64,000 nt of DNA from Bemisia tabaci. Taxonomy: Eukaryota; Arthropoda; Insecta; Hemiptera; Aleyrodidae. Positions 44,064 through 56,125 of this stretch are shown here, piece after piece. Below the pieces are notes generated by a model that was not told the DNA's origin, ran no database searches, and saw only the letters and a list, made by a program, of their open reading frames with translations. The stretch spans positions 23,485,131 to 23,549,130 of the forward strand of contig NC_092795.1 of assembly GCF_918797505.1 (NCBI RefSeq). The letters run 5' to 3'. The position numbers were made by a program, and so were the translations under genes. Position 1 is the stretch's first letter, and each line of letters opens with the position of its first letter.

Positions 44064-44241
44064 AAAACAATGCAATAAAACAAATAGTGACAAGGGAGAC
44101 CAAGGATAAAAATTAGATTTTTTGAGAGGCCAGGATCTTTCGAGGTCCTAACAGCCCCATTATCAACTGGATGAAATGGAGGGGGGAGAGGGGGTGATGG
44201 AATCTAAGATTTATAGAGTTCCACTTGGACAACACCATTTT
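44064..44241. other. Short intergenic stretch
   Basis: Nothing recognised. Its last ten bases are the SINE target duplication. Confidence 0.3.
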
Positions 44242-44510
44242 CAGCCGGCCAGGTTGGCCTAGTGGTTAGCGCGTCTGAATCTAGGTCAATTGGGACCGGG
44301 TTCGATTCCCGGTGTTAACGTCTAATTTTCACGGAATTGACGAGTAGATCTGCTGAAACCGATTCTAACCGGCCCTAGTCCCTGAAAATTTGGAAATCCT
44401 GGAGCATGGATGTGCCTAAATCCCTCGATGTCTACGGACAATAAAACATAGTGTAAAGTTGGCTGAGGGTACTAAACACGAAGCCTTAAAACCAGCAGGA
44501 GGAAAAAAAA
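44242..44510 (+). mobile_element. tRNA-derived SINE, copy 1
   Basis: The head has a pol III A box (TGGCCTAGTGGTTAGCGCG, 44254-44272) and B box (GGTTCGATTCC, 44299-44309). A body follows with TTTTCACGGAATTGACGAGT and GGAGCATGGATGTGCC, then ACGGACAATAAAACA, and an A-rich end. Flanking repeats ACACCATTTT (44232-44241) and ACACCGTTTT (44511-44520) differ at one position, a 10-bp target duplication. The same body occurs at 47140-47402. Parent tRNA not assigned. Confidence 0.88.
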
Positions 44511-44752
44511 ACACCGTTTTGTATTGAAGGTGATAAATAGAACCAAGATGTTGGTGTGTTGGTGGATTGACCGGCGCACTGACTCACAATCAGCTGATTT
44601 ACGTGTTTACAGATTTCATAGGTGCAACGATCTCTCTTATCATTCCTGACGTTCTTTTAATTTCGACACTATCATAAATAAATCTGTGAAGTAAAATATC
44701 ATAAAAAATTTCAAACTGTGCTTATGTGATTGTTTCAAGTTTTGTTAATGCT

Positions 44753-44775
44753 CTGATGATGGCCCAAGCCGAAAG
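44753..44775 (+). other. Hammerhead-like core (possible Penelope-type terminal remnant)
   Basis: CTGATGATGGCCCAAGCCGA with the next bases AAG: conserved box CTGATGA, a 3-bp stem GGC/GCC with loop CCAA after one extra T, then GAAA. The core matches the hammerhead consensus boxes. Stems I and III were not demonstrated. Penelope-like elements are known to carry such motifs in their terminal repeats. Confidence 0.35.
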
Positions 44776-44781
44776 GTACTT

Positions 44782-45906
44782 TTAGTAACTATAGAATTTC
44801 AACCACAACATTTTGAACCCTAAGATCTACAAATAGCTGGATGAACAAAGTAACATTAATCATTTTTACCAACATTTATAACTTTTTCGAGCCATGTTTT
44901 TTATATATTATTTTTTGGTAAAGCGCTGCTTTATTTTTGGGCGTCTCGACCGAGGAGAGTTCAGTGCATGCAAAGAGACAGTCATTAAGGAATTTTACTC
45001 TCAGCTTAAAACATTTTTGGTAGCACCAAAGGGCAAGTGTAGTGGTCCAGCCACTGCTGACCTCTGGTTTCAGCGGCAAGTCTCAGTAACTTCCAGGCCA
45101 AAAGCCCCCGAAAACAGAGTGCTAAACCGCATCAAATCGTCTACAATCTACATCCACCTTGTAATTACAAACTGATGCACATTCATATGTACACCCTAAT
45201 CACTCACACATTAGAAGCCCACGAGAAACGTTCTCGAGAACTTTCCTGTGCCCGTTCTTGCCGCTTAGATTTCCCAAGAAATTTTAATTAGTAGTCTTGC
45301 GTCCTTGCTAGACAATGGAAATGCGGTCGAATAAAGCACTAAACTAGGTTAGTAATGTAAACATGAGAAGTCGCGTAACTTTCTTTAAAATTCATGCTGG
45401 AAATAACATACTGAACACACTAGTAACTTACAAAATCAACTCATTATTAAAATGAACGATAGTTGGTAAGTTGGTAAAATAGTGCTGTGCCTACACTATT
45501 TTAGGGCAAGTAGGGCCAAAAAATTGTAAAAATTGTAATTAGAGTAAAATTTCAAACTCTAATGAGTGTCAGTACAAAGCAGAGGGGACTTATTAGAGCT
45601 CAAAAGTTCTAATCGAAATTTTTATGGATTTTTGGCCTTACTCGCCCCGTAAAACGACAAGGACCCAGCACTACTTCAGACCTTGTTACTCACAGTTTGG
45701 GACACTTTTGTGTTTTTTTTTTCTTTTCTTTCTGAAAGCAAGGAATAGTTTCCTCATGAAGGAACTCTCGGAATGAAAGAAAGAATGAATGAAAACTTTC
45801 AAAAATTGGTTCTTCGTATATTGTTCAAAATCAACACTCATACTGCTTAAGTTCAGCGAACATTTTATTACACAATGTCTAAAAGGTAGTAGCACCAAAT
45901 ATATTG
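44782..45906. other. Intergenic, nothing recognised
   Basis: A 93-codon plus frame (44894-45175) has no known domain. No repeats matched. Confidence 0.3.
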
Positions 45907-46040
45907 GTATGGAGTGTAGCCAAATGGTAGAAATAATGTAACATTTTCTTTTGAAAAAAACTTATATTTTATTAATAATATGTAAGTTTTTTTCTAAAGA
46001 AAAAGTTACATTATTTCTAGCAATTGGCTACACTCCATAC
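45907..46040. repeat. Near-perfect hairpin MITE, GTATGGAGTGTAGCCAA ends
   Basis: 134 bp. GTATGGAGTGTAGCCAA on the left faces TTGGCTACACTCCATAC on the right. GAAATAATGTAAC faces GTTACATTATTTC and AAAAAAACTTA faces TAAGTTTTTTT. The whole unit is one hairpin with an AT-rich loop. Single copy in the window. Confidence 0.9.
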
Positions 46041-46082
46041 GCACACCACTGCAAAATACAAAAGTTGTGATAGAGCTTAATT

Positions 46083-46219
46083 TGACTACATTTTGCAATT
46101 AGGAACTATAAATTCCGGCTCGGTTTAGAAACAACGTATGTGCCATTAGTTTCCCTATGCACATAAGTGTTTTTCCAGAAGAGCCAGAATGTATAGTTCC
46201 AAATCGCAAAATGCAGTCC
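46083..46219. mobile_element. Hairpin MITE, GGACTGCATTTTGCAAT family, copy 2
   Basis: 137 bp, TGACTACATTTTGCAATTAG to CAAATCGCAAAATGCAGTCC. AATT flanks both sides (46079-46082 and 46220-46223), a 4-bp target duplication. Confidence 0.88.
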
Positions 46220-46223
46220 AATT

Positions 46224-47003
46224 CATTCACCATGGGCTTCCGTTGTATTTAGTACCATTCTTAATATTTCTTTTCGTGCTGTTTTATTCACCACGACGAG
46301 ATTCTCCCCAAAGAGGGATAAATACTCAGAATAAGGATGAACCGACTGTGCGCGGAGAAGACTCGAATAAAATGGACTAAAAACGCAGACGGACAAAAAA
46401 CAGAGAGGAAAATGAAAAGGAAAAGCGGGGAGTACGTGCTCGGCGTCGCTGAAAAGGAGCGGGCGGGCCAGGAAAAGAAAGGGAGAGCCAGCAGGGATAA
46501 CGTTTTCATTCTATCAAGCAGACTCTCTGAAATTAAACAGATGTTGCAAACAGACCGAAAACAAATTTAATCAGGAAGAATCGTATATGAGTTACGGGGA
46601 GGCAAAAAATTAGACTCATCTGGGGCCGAGCGCGGACGCGAGCTTCGAATTGCATCGCCGCTGCCACCTTCATCCGCCAGAGAGCGCCACCGCCGAAGTG
46701 AAAACAATTTGTGCGGCCAGCAATGCTGCACCAACGCTGCGCTGGGACCATCCGTTGCCGGATTTCCCGGTCGCGGTTTGTGTGACAATGAAGCCGTTTA
46801 TAGTTTTAGGATGTTTACTTTTGTGATCTGTATGATTGAAATGCAGGGAAGGGCCCTTAAGGAGAATTTGGGGGTAAGATCACCTTTAAAGTTGCGCTGC
46901 AACTCAGTCCGTGTCTTTGAGGAGCAATAATTATCATCATCATATACATACTTCTACTAAAAGCCACTGATCCATGATGTAAGAAGTAGTAAATAGTTTG
47001 GCA
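46224..47003. other. Intergenic, nothing recognised
   Basis: A lysine-rich plus frame (46337-46570) and others nearby lack recognisable domains. Confidence 0.3.
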
Positions 47004-47092
47004 TACTCCCATTTTCAAAATTATTTGTAAAGACGTTGATAGCCTGAGACGCTGAATGTCTTAAAATTATAATAACTAACTAACTATATTCG
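47004..47092 (+). repeat. Retroposon 3' tail with (TAAC)n, copy 1
   Basis: ACTCCCATTTTCAAAA, then GACGTTGATAGCCTGAGACG, CTGAATGTCTTAAAA and AACTAACTAACTA. The same order is at 56939-57019. A conserved segment ending in a short tandem repeat is typical of a LINE or SINE 3' end. Confidence 0.65.
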
Positions 47093-47139
47093 TGAAAATT
47101 TACCTGGTCGATTTTTTCTCCTCTAATTTTTCTATTTCT

Positions 47140-47402
47140 TTTTTTGGTTAGTTAGGAATCTAAAGCCATCTACAGACAAATGTGTTTACTGTAGTGATTT
47201 ATTGTCCGTATAGACATCAGAGAGAACTGATACATCCATGCTGTAGGCTTTTCAAATATTCAGAGATTAAGGCCGAGTAGAATATGTTGCTTCAGATCCA
47301 CTCGTCAGTTCCGTGAAAATTTGACGGAACTACTGGGATTCGAACCCGGAACCTAATGACCTAGAGTCAGACGTGCTGACCACTAAGACAACCTGGGCGG
47401 CA
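47140..47402 (-). mobile_element. tRNA-derived SINE, copy 2 (reverse orientation)
   Basis: On the minus strand it has an A box at 47372-47391 (TTGTCTTAGTGGTCAGCACG) and B box GGTTCGAATCCC at 47335-47346. The body that follows (TTTTCACGGAACTGACGAGT, AGCATGGATGTATC, ACGGACAATAAATCA) matches copy 1. Its 3' end reads CCTAACTAACC and then an A run. Diverged from copy 1 in the 3' quarter. No target duplication found. Confidence 0.82.
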
Positions 47403-49515
47403 ATCGAAAATAAGGAAAACTGATGGTGTCCATCTCGCCTTAAAGGCATAAGAAAGGAAAATGAGGTGATTAATGGAGCCCCACGTGGGTAAGAAAGATA
47501 TCGTTATGATATTTCTCTCTTACACATCGAGCCAATGAGCGACATCAGTTTCTCTAATTTTTGACGGTAAATTTTCAATTAACCTGAATACATTTAATGC
47601 CATATTAGGTATCTAGGTTGAATACTGCTACACGTTATCGGTCAGTTTCTTTCAGACATCACGCTTCTCAAGGGCCTGTCGCAGCGTAACTAGTGGCGGA
47701 TTTCAACCCTACATAGATTGCATTGCATAGTTTCACTTTAAAGTAAAAACTAAAATTGTTCGGTTCTTGTCGTTGGAGAACCCCAATTTAGGAGTCGAAA
47801 ATAAAGTTTTTTATAGGTTTCCATTCTAAACGCTATCTGATATTCTGAACATCATCGTGTCAAAATTTTAAGCTGCAATGGGTTCCATGATCAAAAATGT
47901 TGTGGCGATATATGGGTTCGAAACCGATTTTTTCCAACGTATTTTTAAAGATGGCAAGTGCAGGCCAAGTTTATCCGTAAGTTTACCCGAGTTCGTGACT
48001 TATCATTATTTTTTTTGCAAAATACTGTCTAAGTGTCAATTTCCCTCTAAATTTTGGGTTTTTTTTTTTTGCGCTGAATGATACAGAATTAATTCCTTTA
48101 ATCTGTATTGAAACTATCCCATTTAATTTTTCTCTCTTCTTCGAAGACTCTTATTCCTGACTCCGTCACATAAGTGTTGGAAGATGTTGTCATAGAAAAT
48201 GAGAACAGAAGGGTGGAAGTGACGAGGAGAAGACGAAAATTGTGAGGTTTTTCAGGAGGACGAATCTAGATTCACCCTCACAGTTCCAGGTGACTGGGCC
48301 CGTCTCGGGAAAAACGGTTGATTTCCGGCAGATCGTGCATCCGTGTAATGGCCTTCCATTCACAGCAAACACTTCCTGAATAAATACAAACACAAAGAGC
48401 GGCTAAGGACGGGGGAGTATAGCTGTAATTTCTGTTTGTTTGAACGGGGGGTTAAACCATACTCGATAATTTAGAGGGTGCCCTTTATTCGTCTTTTCAT
48501 CCCCACTCCGATGGCTGGCTCCATGTCATGAAGAATCGCAATGCCGATTTTCACGCTCGACGATGGTGTCAAATTTTGATATTTTTGCCGAATATCCATG
48601 CAAGGTAACCAAATTGTTTACAAATCAGGATAGGCGGACACCAAAATTACAAGGGCGGGTTAATTTTCGTTACTCCCGGAACAGATCTGCCTCTTTCAAT
48701 GCGTCCGTGATCTTTTCTGTGAATAAGACACTTGGTATCTGAACGTTGAAAATGTGTTGTAAATAAATTAATAGGTTAGGTAATAAAGGTTAGTCAATTA
48801 TCCCGGGCCTAAGAGACTTCCGTGTATACATACATCTCTCGAAATTTAAAATTAATCAAGTAAATTGACCAATGCCACAAATCGAAGCCGGAAAAATTGA
48901 GTTAAACCTTATACCTTGGACCTTGAACCTTGAACCCTGAGCGATGCACCGTTCCTCAACACTTCGAATGAGGAGCCTTTCACGAGCTTTTCCATTGTTT
49001 TATTGTTTATTCGAGTCACTCAGGTAGAATCCCTTACCTTGACGTTTCTAGCGGAAACGACATATCTCTCACGCTACTAACATTGGACTTAAGTGACATG
49101 AGCTTTAAAAGCTCTAAAACATTAAGAGTTCGGGGTTTCATAATTTTTTGCACATCTACATCTACTAAGATGACATACATGTGAATATCATCCTTATCGG
49201 TCCGGCAGTTCGTCAGAAATAGTGCTTCCAAGATTTTGCTTGTAGCTGTATAATATAGAGAATATAGATACTACTAAGAGGCTAGCAAAATTACCATGTA
49301 GATCTCATCAGACACAGTTTTGATATTATGAAGAAAAATTAAAACACACGATGTCATAACAGTAATCTATTTCGGATAATGGAAGAATACACACTTTCAA
49401 AAAGAGGATAAGTCGAATCATTATTCACTCGCCGAGCCAAATAAGACTCCGATTTCCAGGCGATTAAAGTAATTTTAAGCCAATAGAGTCACTCTTAGGC
49501 TATTTAGAGTCAATT
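47403..49515. other. Intergenic, 2.1 kb, nothing recognised
   Basis: A short repeat ACCTTGGACCTTGAACCTTG lies near 48911. No other repeat or gene supported. Confidence 0.3.
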
Positions 49516-49657
49516 GGAATGCATTTTGCACAAAAGAACTACTAATAATTATAGCTTGTTCATAAAAGCCCCCGCTTGCATGAGGAAACTTACGGAACTT
49601 ATGTTGTTTCTCTAAAATGCGCCAGAAAGAGTAGTTTCTAATTGCAAAATGTAGCCC
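49516..49657. mobile_element. Hairpin MITE, GGACTGCATTTTGCAAT family, copy 3 (diverged)
   Basis: 142 bp, GGAATGCATTTTGCACAA to TAATTGCAAAATGTAGCCC. AATT stands only on the left. Right flank has changed. Confidence 0.55.
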
Positions 49658-51310
49658 GTACTTATGCTGAGATGATCTTTTTTGCACGCAAACACTTGGT
49701 TCCTTTAAGCATGAATACGTCCATACACAGTTACATTTGACTCGGAGGTCGAGTTAAACGCAACTCGATTTCATCTTCAAAACGGGGACTGCCAGAATAT
49801 CACAATTCATAACAGTACACATAAGCATCGTCTCGCCTATAAGTTAATTCCTCGTGGCAAGTAAACGAAACTTAAAGTGCAGTTACAATTACCCGTCGGA
49901 AGACTCAAACTGCTTACGCAAACATGTTATCTGTGCAAGTAATAACAACTTTCGCGGGAACAGCGTTGTTGCAACCCTCTCGAGTCGCACTCCACACCCG
50001 CTTGGCGCTCCATGCGAAGTTTGTGACGAAATTCGGAGGTATCCCGAGTCAACTTGGCAACCGCGGTCAGTTTGGTTAACTTGGGCGCCGAGTCCTTGAC
50101 AATTTGTCAACTAATTTAGTTAACTTTAGCCTCGCATCTGTGCATTGTCCGCTTTCCACATCAAAGGCCTCCAATTCGCCTGCCGGCCGGAGCGGGGAGG
50201 GGGATGGGGACTGAGGGGGGAGGGGGATGGGGGCCGAAGGGGGTGCGCCAATAGTCTCCATGGTCCAAATCTCGCTGCAGTCCTCCTGCTTTTTCGTTGT
50301 CCGCGTCACGGTATCACGTCCCGGTCCGCCCCGCATTGTTACCTGATTGTTTCGGGTGACGGTTTTTCTCTCTTTGTTTAGCAGGTTGAATTTTCATAGT
50401 TCCCTTAAATTGTCGTGTCATCGAAGAGAGGAGTAAAGTTTGAATTTTCCATAACCTGTTTCCTTCAAAATTGGACTTAACTTTCAAAGGAATTGACTGG
50501 GTTAGTCAAAATAGAAAAAAATGCCTCACCTATTTGTAGGAGGAAAAAAAGAAGAAAAACTTGAGTTATGGGGCAAAAGCTGACGTCACTTCAGACAGAA
50601 CAGGAGTAAGTTCGTACTGATCCGTGAGAGTCGTATTTACTTTTGTCTATGTAAAATGTTAGCTTTTTCAGCCAATTTTGAACCTTAAAATTCGTTCGTT
50701 GTGCCCCTAAAATGTAAGCTTACGAGGTCCTGCTTTTTTTTACTAATATGAGGTGATAAAGGTCTTTTCTACAAAGTCAAATATGAATTCGTCGATTTTT
50801 AACCATCCGGAAAATTTCCTAAAGTTTTTCCGATGAATGTCGTAAAAAAACCACATCTTTAGTATTGATTTTTTAGGCTTTTCTCGAGGTCCTCACAGAC
50901 TAATGCACACAAACCGATCAAGAAGGAGTAGTTCTTCGGGAGGAAAAACCGAGGGATTTTAAAATCTCTTTAGAACTTGTAAAATCAGCGATTTTCTGGT
51001 GTAGATGAGAAATTTACCGCGAGCAATTTTCAATTTGAGTAGCACTTACCTCTTTTAACGATGCGGCAACATTGTACCCATTATTCATTCGGTTAGAGTA
51101 CGTGATATTTACCCGCGGAAGGGTGAAAGCTCGGAGTGCTGGACTTTCACCGACCGGACATAAACGCTGATTAGGTTGCGGCTAGCCGACATAACCCACC
51201 GCCTCGTACAAATGCTAGCTGCTCTCCTCTTAACGTGACTTGATTTGGTTCAGTTTTTCTCTGTTTTGGAATGCGATATAGCCAAAATCTGAAGAATGCG
51301 GTTAGTTATT
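49658..51310. other. Intergenic, nothing recognised; G-rich patch
   Basis: GGGGAGGGGGATGGGG near 50196, followed by GGGGGGAGGGGGATGGGG, could form G-quadruplexes. No gene seen. Confidence 0.3.
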
Positions 51311-51554
51311 CTGCCGTGCAACGTAAAAACGCCGTAAACGCCATTTGACATTGTTTGGAAACAATGTATCATAGCCGAAAAACTTGTGTACCTTGGGACA
51401 ATGTTTGTACAGAATTCTTTCGCAAATACTATCAAGAACTTAACCTGAAAATTTGAGGTGCATGGGTAGAATAGTTTTTATATTATAAAGTTTTAAGTTC
51501 CAAAAAACGAAGAAAAATCTTGATGGATTTACGGCGTTCTTGCTTGCTTCACGA
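51311..51554. mobile_element. Diverged TA-MITE
   Basis: CTGCCGTGCAACGTAAAAAC on the left and GATTTACGGCGTTCTTGCTT on the right. The inner arms differ from the main family, so it is a distant or recombined copy. Confidence 0.55.
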
Positions 51555-51766
51555 CTTAATCTATCCGAGAAAAGAAAATTCCTCAACTTCTTTACGCAGG
51601 TGAAGAGTGAAAATCTAACACCTTATAAACGCTCTCAGATGTTGCTAAACTTGTGCAACTGGTCTCTCATTTGACGGGAATCCAAAGGCTCTATTTGATC
51701 TTATCATCGTGCAGCTTTAAAAGTAAGAGACAAACAAAGAGAGTTAATTTCAAGGGAAACATCGAC
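51555..51766. other. Short intergenic stretch
   Basis: Nothing recognised. Confidence 0.3.
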
Positions 51767-52880
51767 GGTGTAAGTCGGCAATCACATAACTCGTTTGCGG
51801 TGTCTGAAAATCTTCGCCTCTATGTTTTTTTTAGAGGAGAACAAATTGACGTCATTCCTTGAAGTTTTTGCAGAATTTTCTTCGAACAGAGAAGAAAAAT
51901 CACGGCAGTTTTAAAGAATTGCCGCTTAGTAGTTTTCCGTTTAAAAAATAAAGTATGATAGGAAGTCTGCGACGTCGCTATCAAGTTATGTGATTATATG
52001 TAATATCTACATTTAAGAAAAATTACGAGTATCTTTCCCAAAACTGTATGGGTAAGCTGAATTATTGAGGATAAAACTTTTTGTAAAATTACACACGTTT
52101 CTGGGAAAATCTGTATTTTATCAGAATAAATTTGGCAACATCAACTTATTCATGAGCGTGGTTTTTAGCAGCATGACTACCCACAGTGCACTGGAAGAGA
52201 CAGAGAGCATAGAAAGTTCTATTGATTGAAGTTGTAGAAATAGTGTGAACAAATGCAGGATCGAGGCGCCTTCAATTTGAGTGATACTTCCAGCCCTACC
52301 GTGAAGTTAGTTTAGTTGCGTGACCTAACTTAACCCAACTAGGACTCTGCTGCGACCGGTTCCCGTGTTTCGCCACCGATCAGAACACTAAAACTCGGGC
52401 ACATTCAATCACGGCAAAAACGAAACTTGTTCCAACGTTCCGGAAACACTTTTGATGCACTCCTTCATACACAAGGCAACTTTATCATATTCTTTTACCG
52501 GAGTTTTTCCACGAATTTTTGTTACTTTGCAGGTTTGGTAGGTAAATGCTATCTCGGCTCCTGTCCTATCGATTTTTGTGAAACTTGGTATTGGAGGGTA
52601 ATTTTAGACGCAAAATTCGAATTTTCGTTCAGAATTTCAAAATTCCAAAATCCAAGATGGCGGATGTGGCCTAAAATAATATTTCAACTACCGTTCAATC
52701 AATTTTAGTGATGCCACTCTCCTCGGTGGATTCTTCTGAGTTTTTAGGGAGAGGTGCTATTTTTTCATCTCTCTTTTAGAATAAAGCGGCGGACAATTGC
52801 CAGATTTTTTTCTATATTAGGCTTGGAGGTTATTTTCAACGCATCTTGCAGATTAATAAAACTGGCCTGGATTAAAAGAT
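51767..52880 (-). repeat. 1.1-kb interspersed repeat, copy B
   Basis: The inverted partner of 12660-13798: CATCGACGGTG at its left edge, GGAAGTCTGCGACGTCGC, GGCGCCTTCAATTTGAGTG, CAAGATGGCGGATGTGGCC, AAAGCGGCGGACAATTGCC. The match stops near 52880. The 93-codon frame at 52427-52708 is shared with copy A because of the duplication and has no recognised domain. Confidence 0.88.
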
Positions 52881-53752
52881 TACCTATACCACCTCTCATA
52901 TTGGTCGTCAGAGGACCATGTCCGGGGCCATGGGGTTACTAACCGCCGCCGCCAACCTTTAGAAGATGGACATGTGTTTCAAGAGTCTGAATTTTATAGT
53001 TTTCTTTTTTGTAAAATGTAAATCATGACAAGTTTATGTTTTTTCCCACGTTTCGGAAGTACGAGTTAGGAATTGAAATTGAAAAATGCACCCTCCGCTT
53101 TTCATAATCCACCATTTGGGGCGGAAATAATCAAACGGCATTTGTTCCTTTCCAATTTCGTACGAAGCAGGAAAATCCAGGAATTTTACAATACCTCAGC
53201 GTGTGACACACGCTTTTGCATTTTATGTCGCGGGGATGACTCCTGCTCCCGCGGAAAGCTAAAGAATAATAAAAGTGTAGCGCGCCCCACCTGAGAAAAA
53301 AGCAAAAGCGATTCGAGGCCTGAGAATGTCTCGCGTGAAGGAAAACATAAAATATAATAGGAGAACAGACGGGCGCATCAATTCTTTCAGCGGGGAATGC
53401 TCATGAGAATTCCAATCCCCCCTCCGACGCTTGAATATCTTTTCAATACAATCGTCTTCTGAAACCCATTCAATTCGAGACACTTTTGCCGGGGTTTTTG
53501 TTTTCCCTTCCTACCGTTGTCGGATCACTTTTTTTCCCGCCTTCTCCAGTAAATGAAACCTCCGACCTCACTTTCACTATCTTTTCGTTAGGATCGTAAT
53601 GAACTGCTACTTAGAAGGATTTTAAAGGCACGAAAACTGCTTTTAAGGATAGTTCTGACATTTTCATGATTCACGCCCTCTAATAGATGCTTGTCCGAAA
53701 TTATGTGATATTACCCGGTACCTTGCTTTATAAACGCTTGTATATCAAGTTC
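52881..53752. other. Intergenic, nothing recognised
   Basis: No repeat matched. Frames are short. Confidence 0.3.
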
Positions 53753-53882
53753 AATTCGTCGTCCACCTGACGTAGGGGCGTAACTACACTCTGTATTGAA
53801 CCCTGTCTTCCATACAATTCAATGATTTTCCAGGCTCATCTCAATGTGTAGTTACGTCCTTATGTCAGCCGAGCGACGAATT
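53753..53882. mobile_element. Foldback MITE, AATTCGTCG family, copy 3
   Basis: About 130 bp. AATTCGTCGTCCACCTGACG on the left and TGTCAGCCGAGCGACGAATT on the right. GGGGCGTAACTACAC faces GTGTAGTTACGTCC. Confidence 0.85.
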
Positions 53883-55891
53883 AAATGAGTCCGTCGCACG
53901 CAAGAGAAACGTCCAACCCGACTATGAAGTGTAAAATCACACGAAAGAAACGTCGAGCGTATTGGTAATGTTGAAACTCCACTCCTTAACGCGCGATTTG
54001 CCTATTTTATATTGTTTTTTTTACAAAACCACGAGTAAAATCCATGAAAAGTCTTCTCGGTCGGCTGTTTTTGTTTCGCGTCACAGATATACTTTGTATT
54101 TAAAGAATTTTGAGGGAGACTCGATTTTAAATTGGGCGTCTCTGTTTTCCTCGGTGTCATGGCTACAGGGCTTTTAAGGTGGGAGTTTCCCTTTTACGGG
54201 AATTCCTGCCTAAAGTCTAATGATTTAATCATGTCAATCGTAATGATGTAACAATGTATCGTTGATGTATTAATCGATGTATTGCATGTTTTTTATAAAC
54301 CATATAGATCTAATCGCATGTGATTGAATTTTTCAATTAAGTATCAAGTCTGTTTACATCGCTGATTACATCGACATTAATAACTATTATCATAACAGGT
54401 GCAGTTTTTTTATTTCTGAAACGTAGATAATTTCAAATTTATATCTATTTCTTGAGATTTTGTATGACTTGGTGTTCTTTATTTTTTTGTTCTATCTTGT
54501 AAGAAAAATTTACTCAACTGCAATTTCATCGAGATACTTTGTCGAAGATTGACACACAATAAGCACACAGACTTTGAAGAGCCATCAAAATAGGGATCAT
54601 ATTTTTAAATTTTCCAAGGAAAGCCAACTACCGCACCGGAAATGAGAATGGGAATACCGCGGAAAGTTTCAGGTACCTTTCCAAAAACTGCATGATTACC
54701 GAGTTTACATACATGGGTGTGTGTTTCGCCATCAAAGTTTCCTGGAAAAATAAACTTCTGTCGTAGTCCCCAAGGAAGTTTGCGTTCCTTTTCCTAGCAC
54801 TTGACTTGCCTGTAAGACTTTGAAACCTAAATAAGGCATCATCGGAGAAGGTCGTAGCGCAAGCTGAGAGAGCCGTCACCGGTTTTTTCTTCTTTTTCTT
54901 TTTTCTTTTTTTTTTTGTGTGTGTGTGTCGCACTAGGTACGTAATGCACTTTGTTGGCATTTTTAATCCCTGTTCCCACTCCCCACTTTTTAACGCTTCA
55001 AAATGCAACCTCGGACTCACCCTGAGTAAGGACGTAACATTTTACGGATCCTCCCCGAAGATCCCTAAATTTTGGGAAACAGTTGTATCTAGATTGATAA
55101 AATTTGAAGTATTTTTGACCGTTGCGCAGACCGACTTGCGTCTAGCGAAAGGTTACGCAAATTTTCTTAAAATTTTTGTTTTTTACCAGTCGAAAGGATT
55201 ACGTAACGCTGACCTTTCTTCCTTATCTTGTAACGCGGACTCATACCCTCCCCCTCCTCCAGGCAGGGACAAGAGACCCTCCACTGGTACTTTTCAAAAG
55301 TGGAAGCTTATACTTTCGGGACTCTTAACATTCAACCTTTGACCCACTCTCAACGTGGATGGTTAACAACATGTTGAGAATTTTGTTTCGCAAATAAACC
55401 GAAGTTTGGGAAACTCGTTTGGCGCATGACGTCACCCGAAGCTCAGCATTCACTTAGTTGGTAGGTCGGCAGCCGAAAAAGGGCGATGACTGATGCTCCC
55501 TTATAATTGTCCATAAGAAAGTGTTGAATCCACGAAATAAATGCTTCCACCTGTCGCCGAGAGGCCAGTAGATGGTCTTTTGTCTCTGCCTTCAGAGAGT
55601 CACGTAATCTATGAACGCTACCGTGACTTTTTTTTTCGAAATTGAACTTCTCGACGAGGCAACGCCGCAGAAAATCAAAGATCTGCGCGTGAAGCGGCGT
55701 TCGGTTTGACTCCTCGCCTCGGTGAGGCCGTGTGCGTGAACCCCATTCACGGAGACACTCATCGGCGACCGATGGGGATGGGGGGTGGCGAATTATCGCC
55801 GAAGCGCGCCCCTAATCGGGGGCTGAAAAATCGCGCCCGGCTCGGGTTACCCCGCAAGTTTATGATTCATAAATCCGGTCATCGCCCATCG
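53883..55891. other. Intergenic, 2 kb, nothing recognised
   Basis: A T-rich run and (GT)n lie near 54885-54928. A 141-codon plus frame (54917-55342) starts in that run and has no domain. The right end (55700-55880) is GC-rich. Confidence 0.3.
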
Positions 55892-56125
55892 CACAGTGTG
55901 GATCGAGTCAATCGGAGAAGTCGGAAAAAATTTGGAAACTTTAAACGGTTATAACTCCGTGTATACACAACTTTGAGGTTCTAAAAGTGGTTCCGTTGGT
56001 TTCCTTGTGAAATTTTCTTCTCTAAGCACCCCTTAAAATTTAAGATGTGACGAAATGAACATACAAATTTGCAGTTTTAGTTCAAAATTTCATGTCCGAC
56101 CTCGCAAATTAACTCGGTCCATTGT
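55892..56125. mobile_element. MITE with CACA(A/G)TGGATCGAG-type ends, copy 2
   Basis: 234 bp, CACAGTGTGGATCGAGTCAA to AACTCGGTCCATTGTG. Subterminal GAAGTCGGAAA faces TGTCCGACCTC. Flanks CATCG and CGTCG fit a 5-bp duplication with one mismatch. Confidence 0.83.

Noticed and set aside
44242..44330. Functional tRNA gene
   Set aside because: The pol III boxes are present, but the acceptor stem does not close and a SINE body with target duplications follows.
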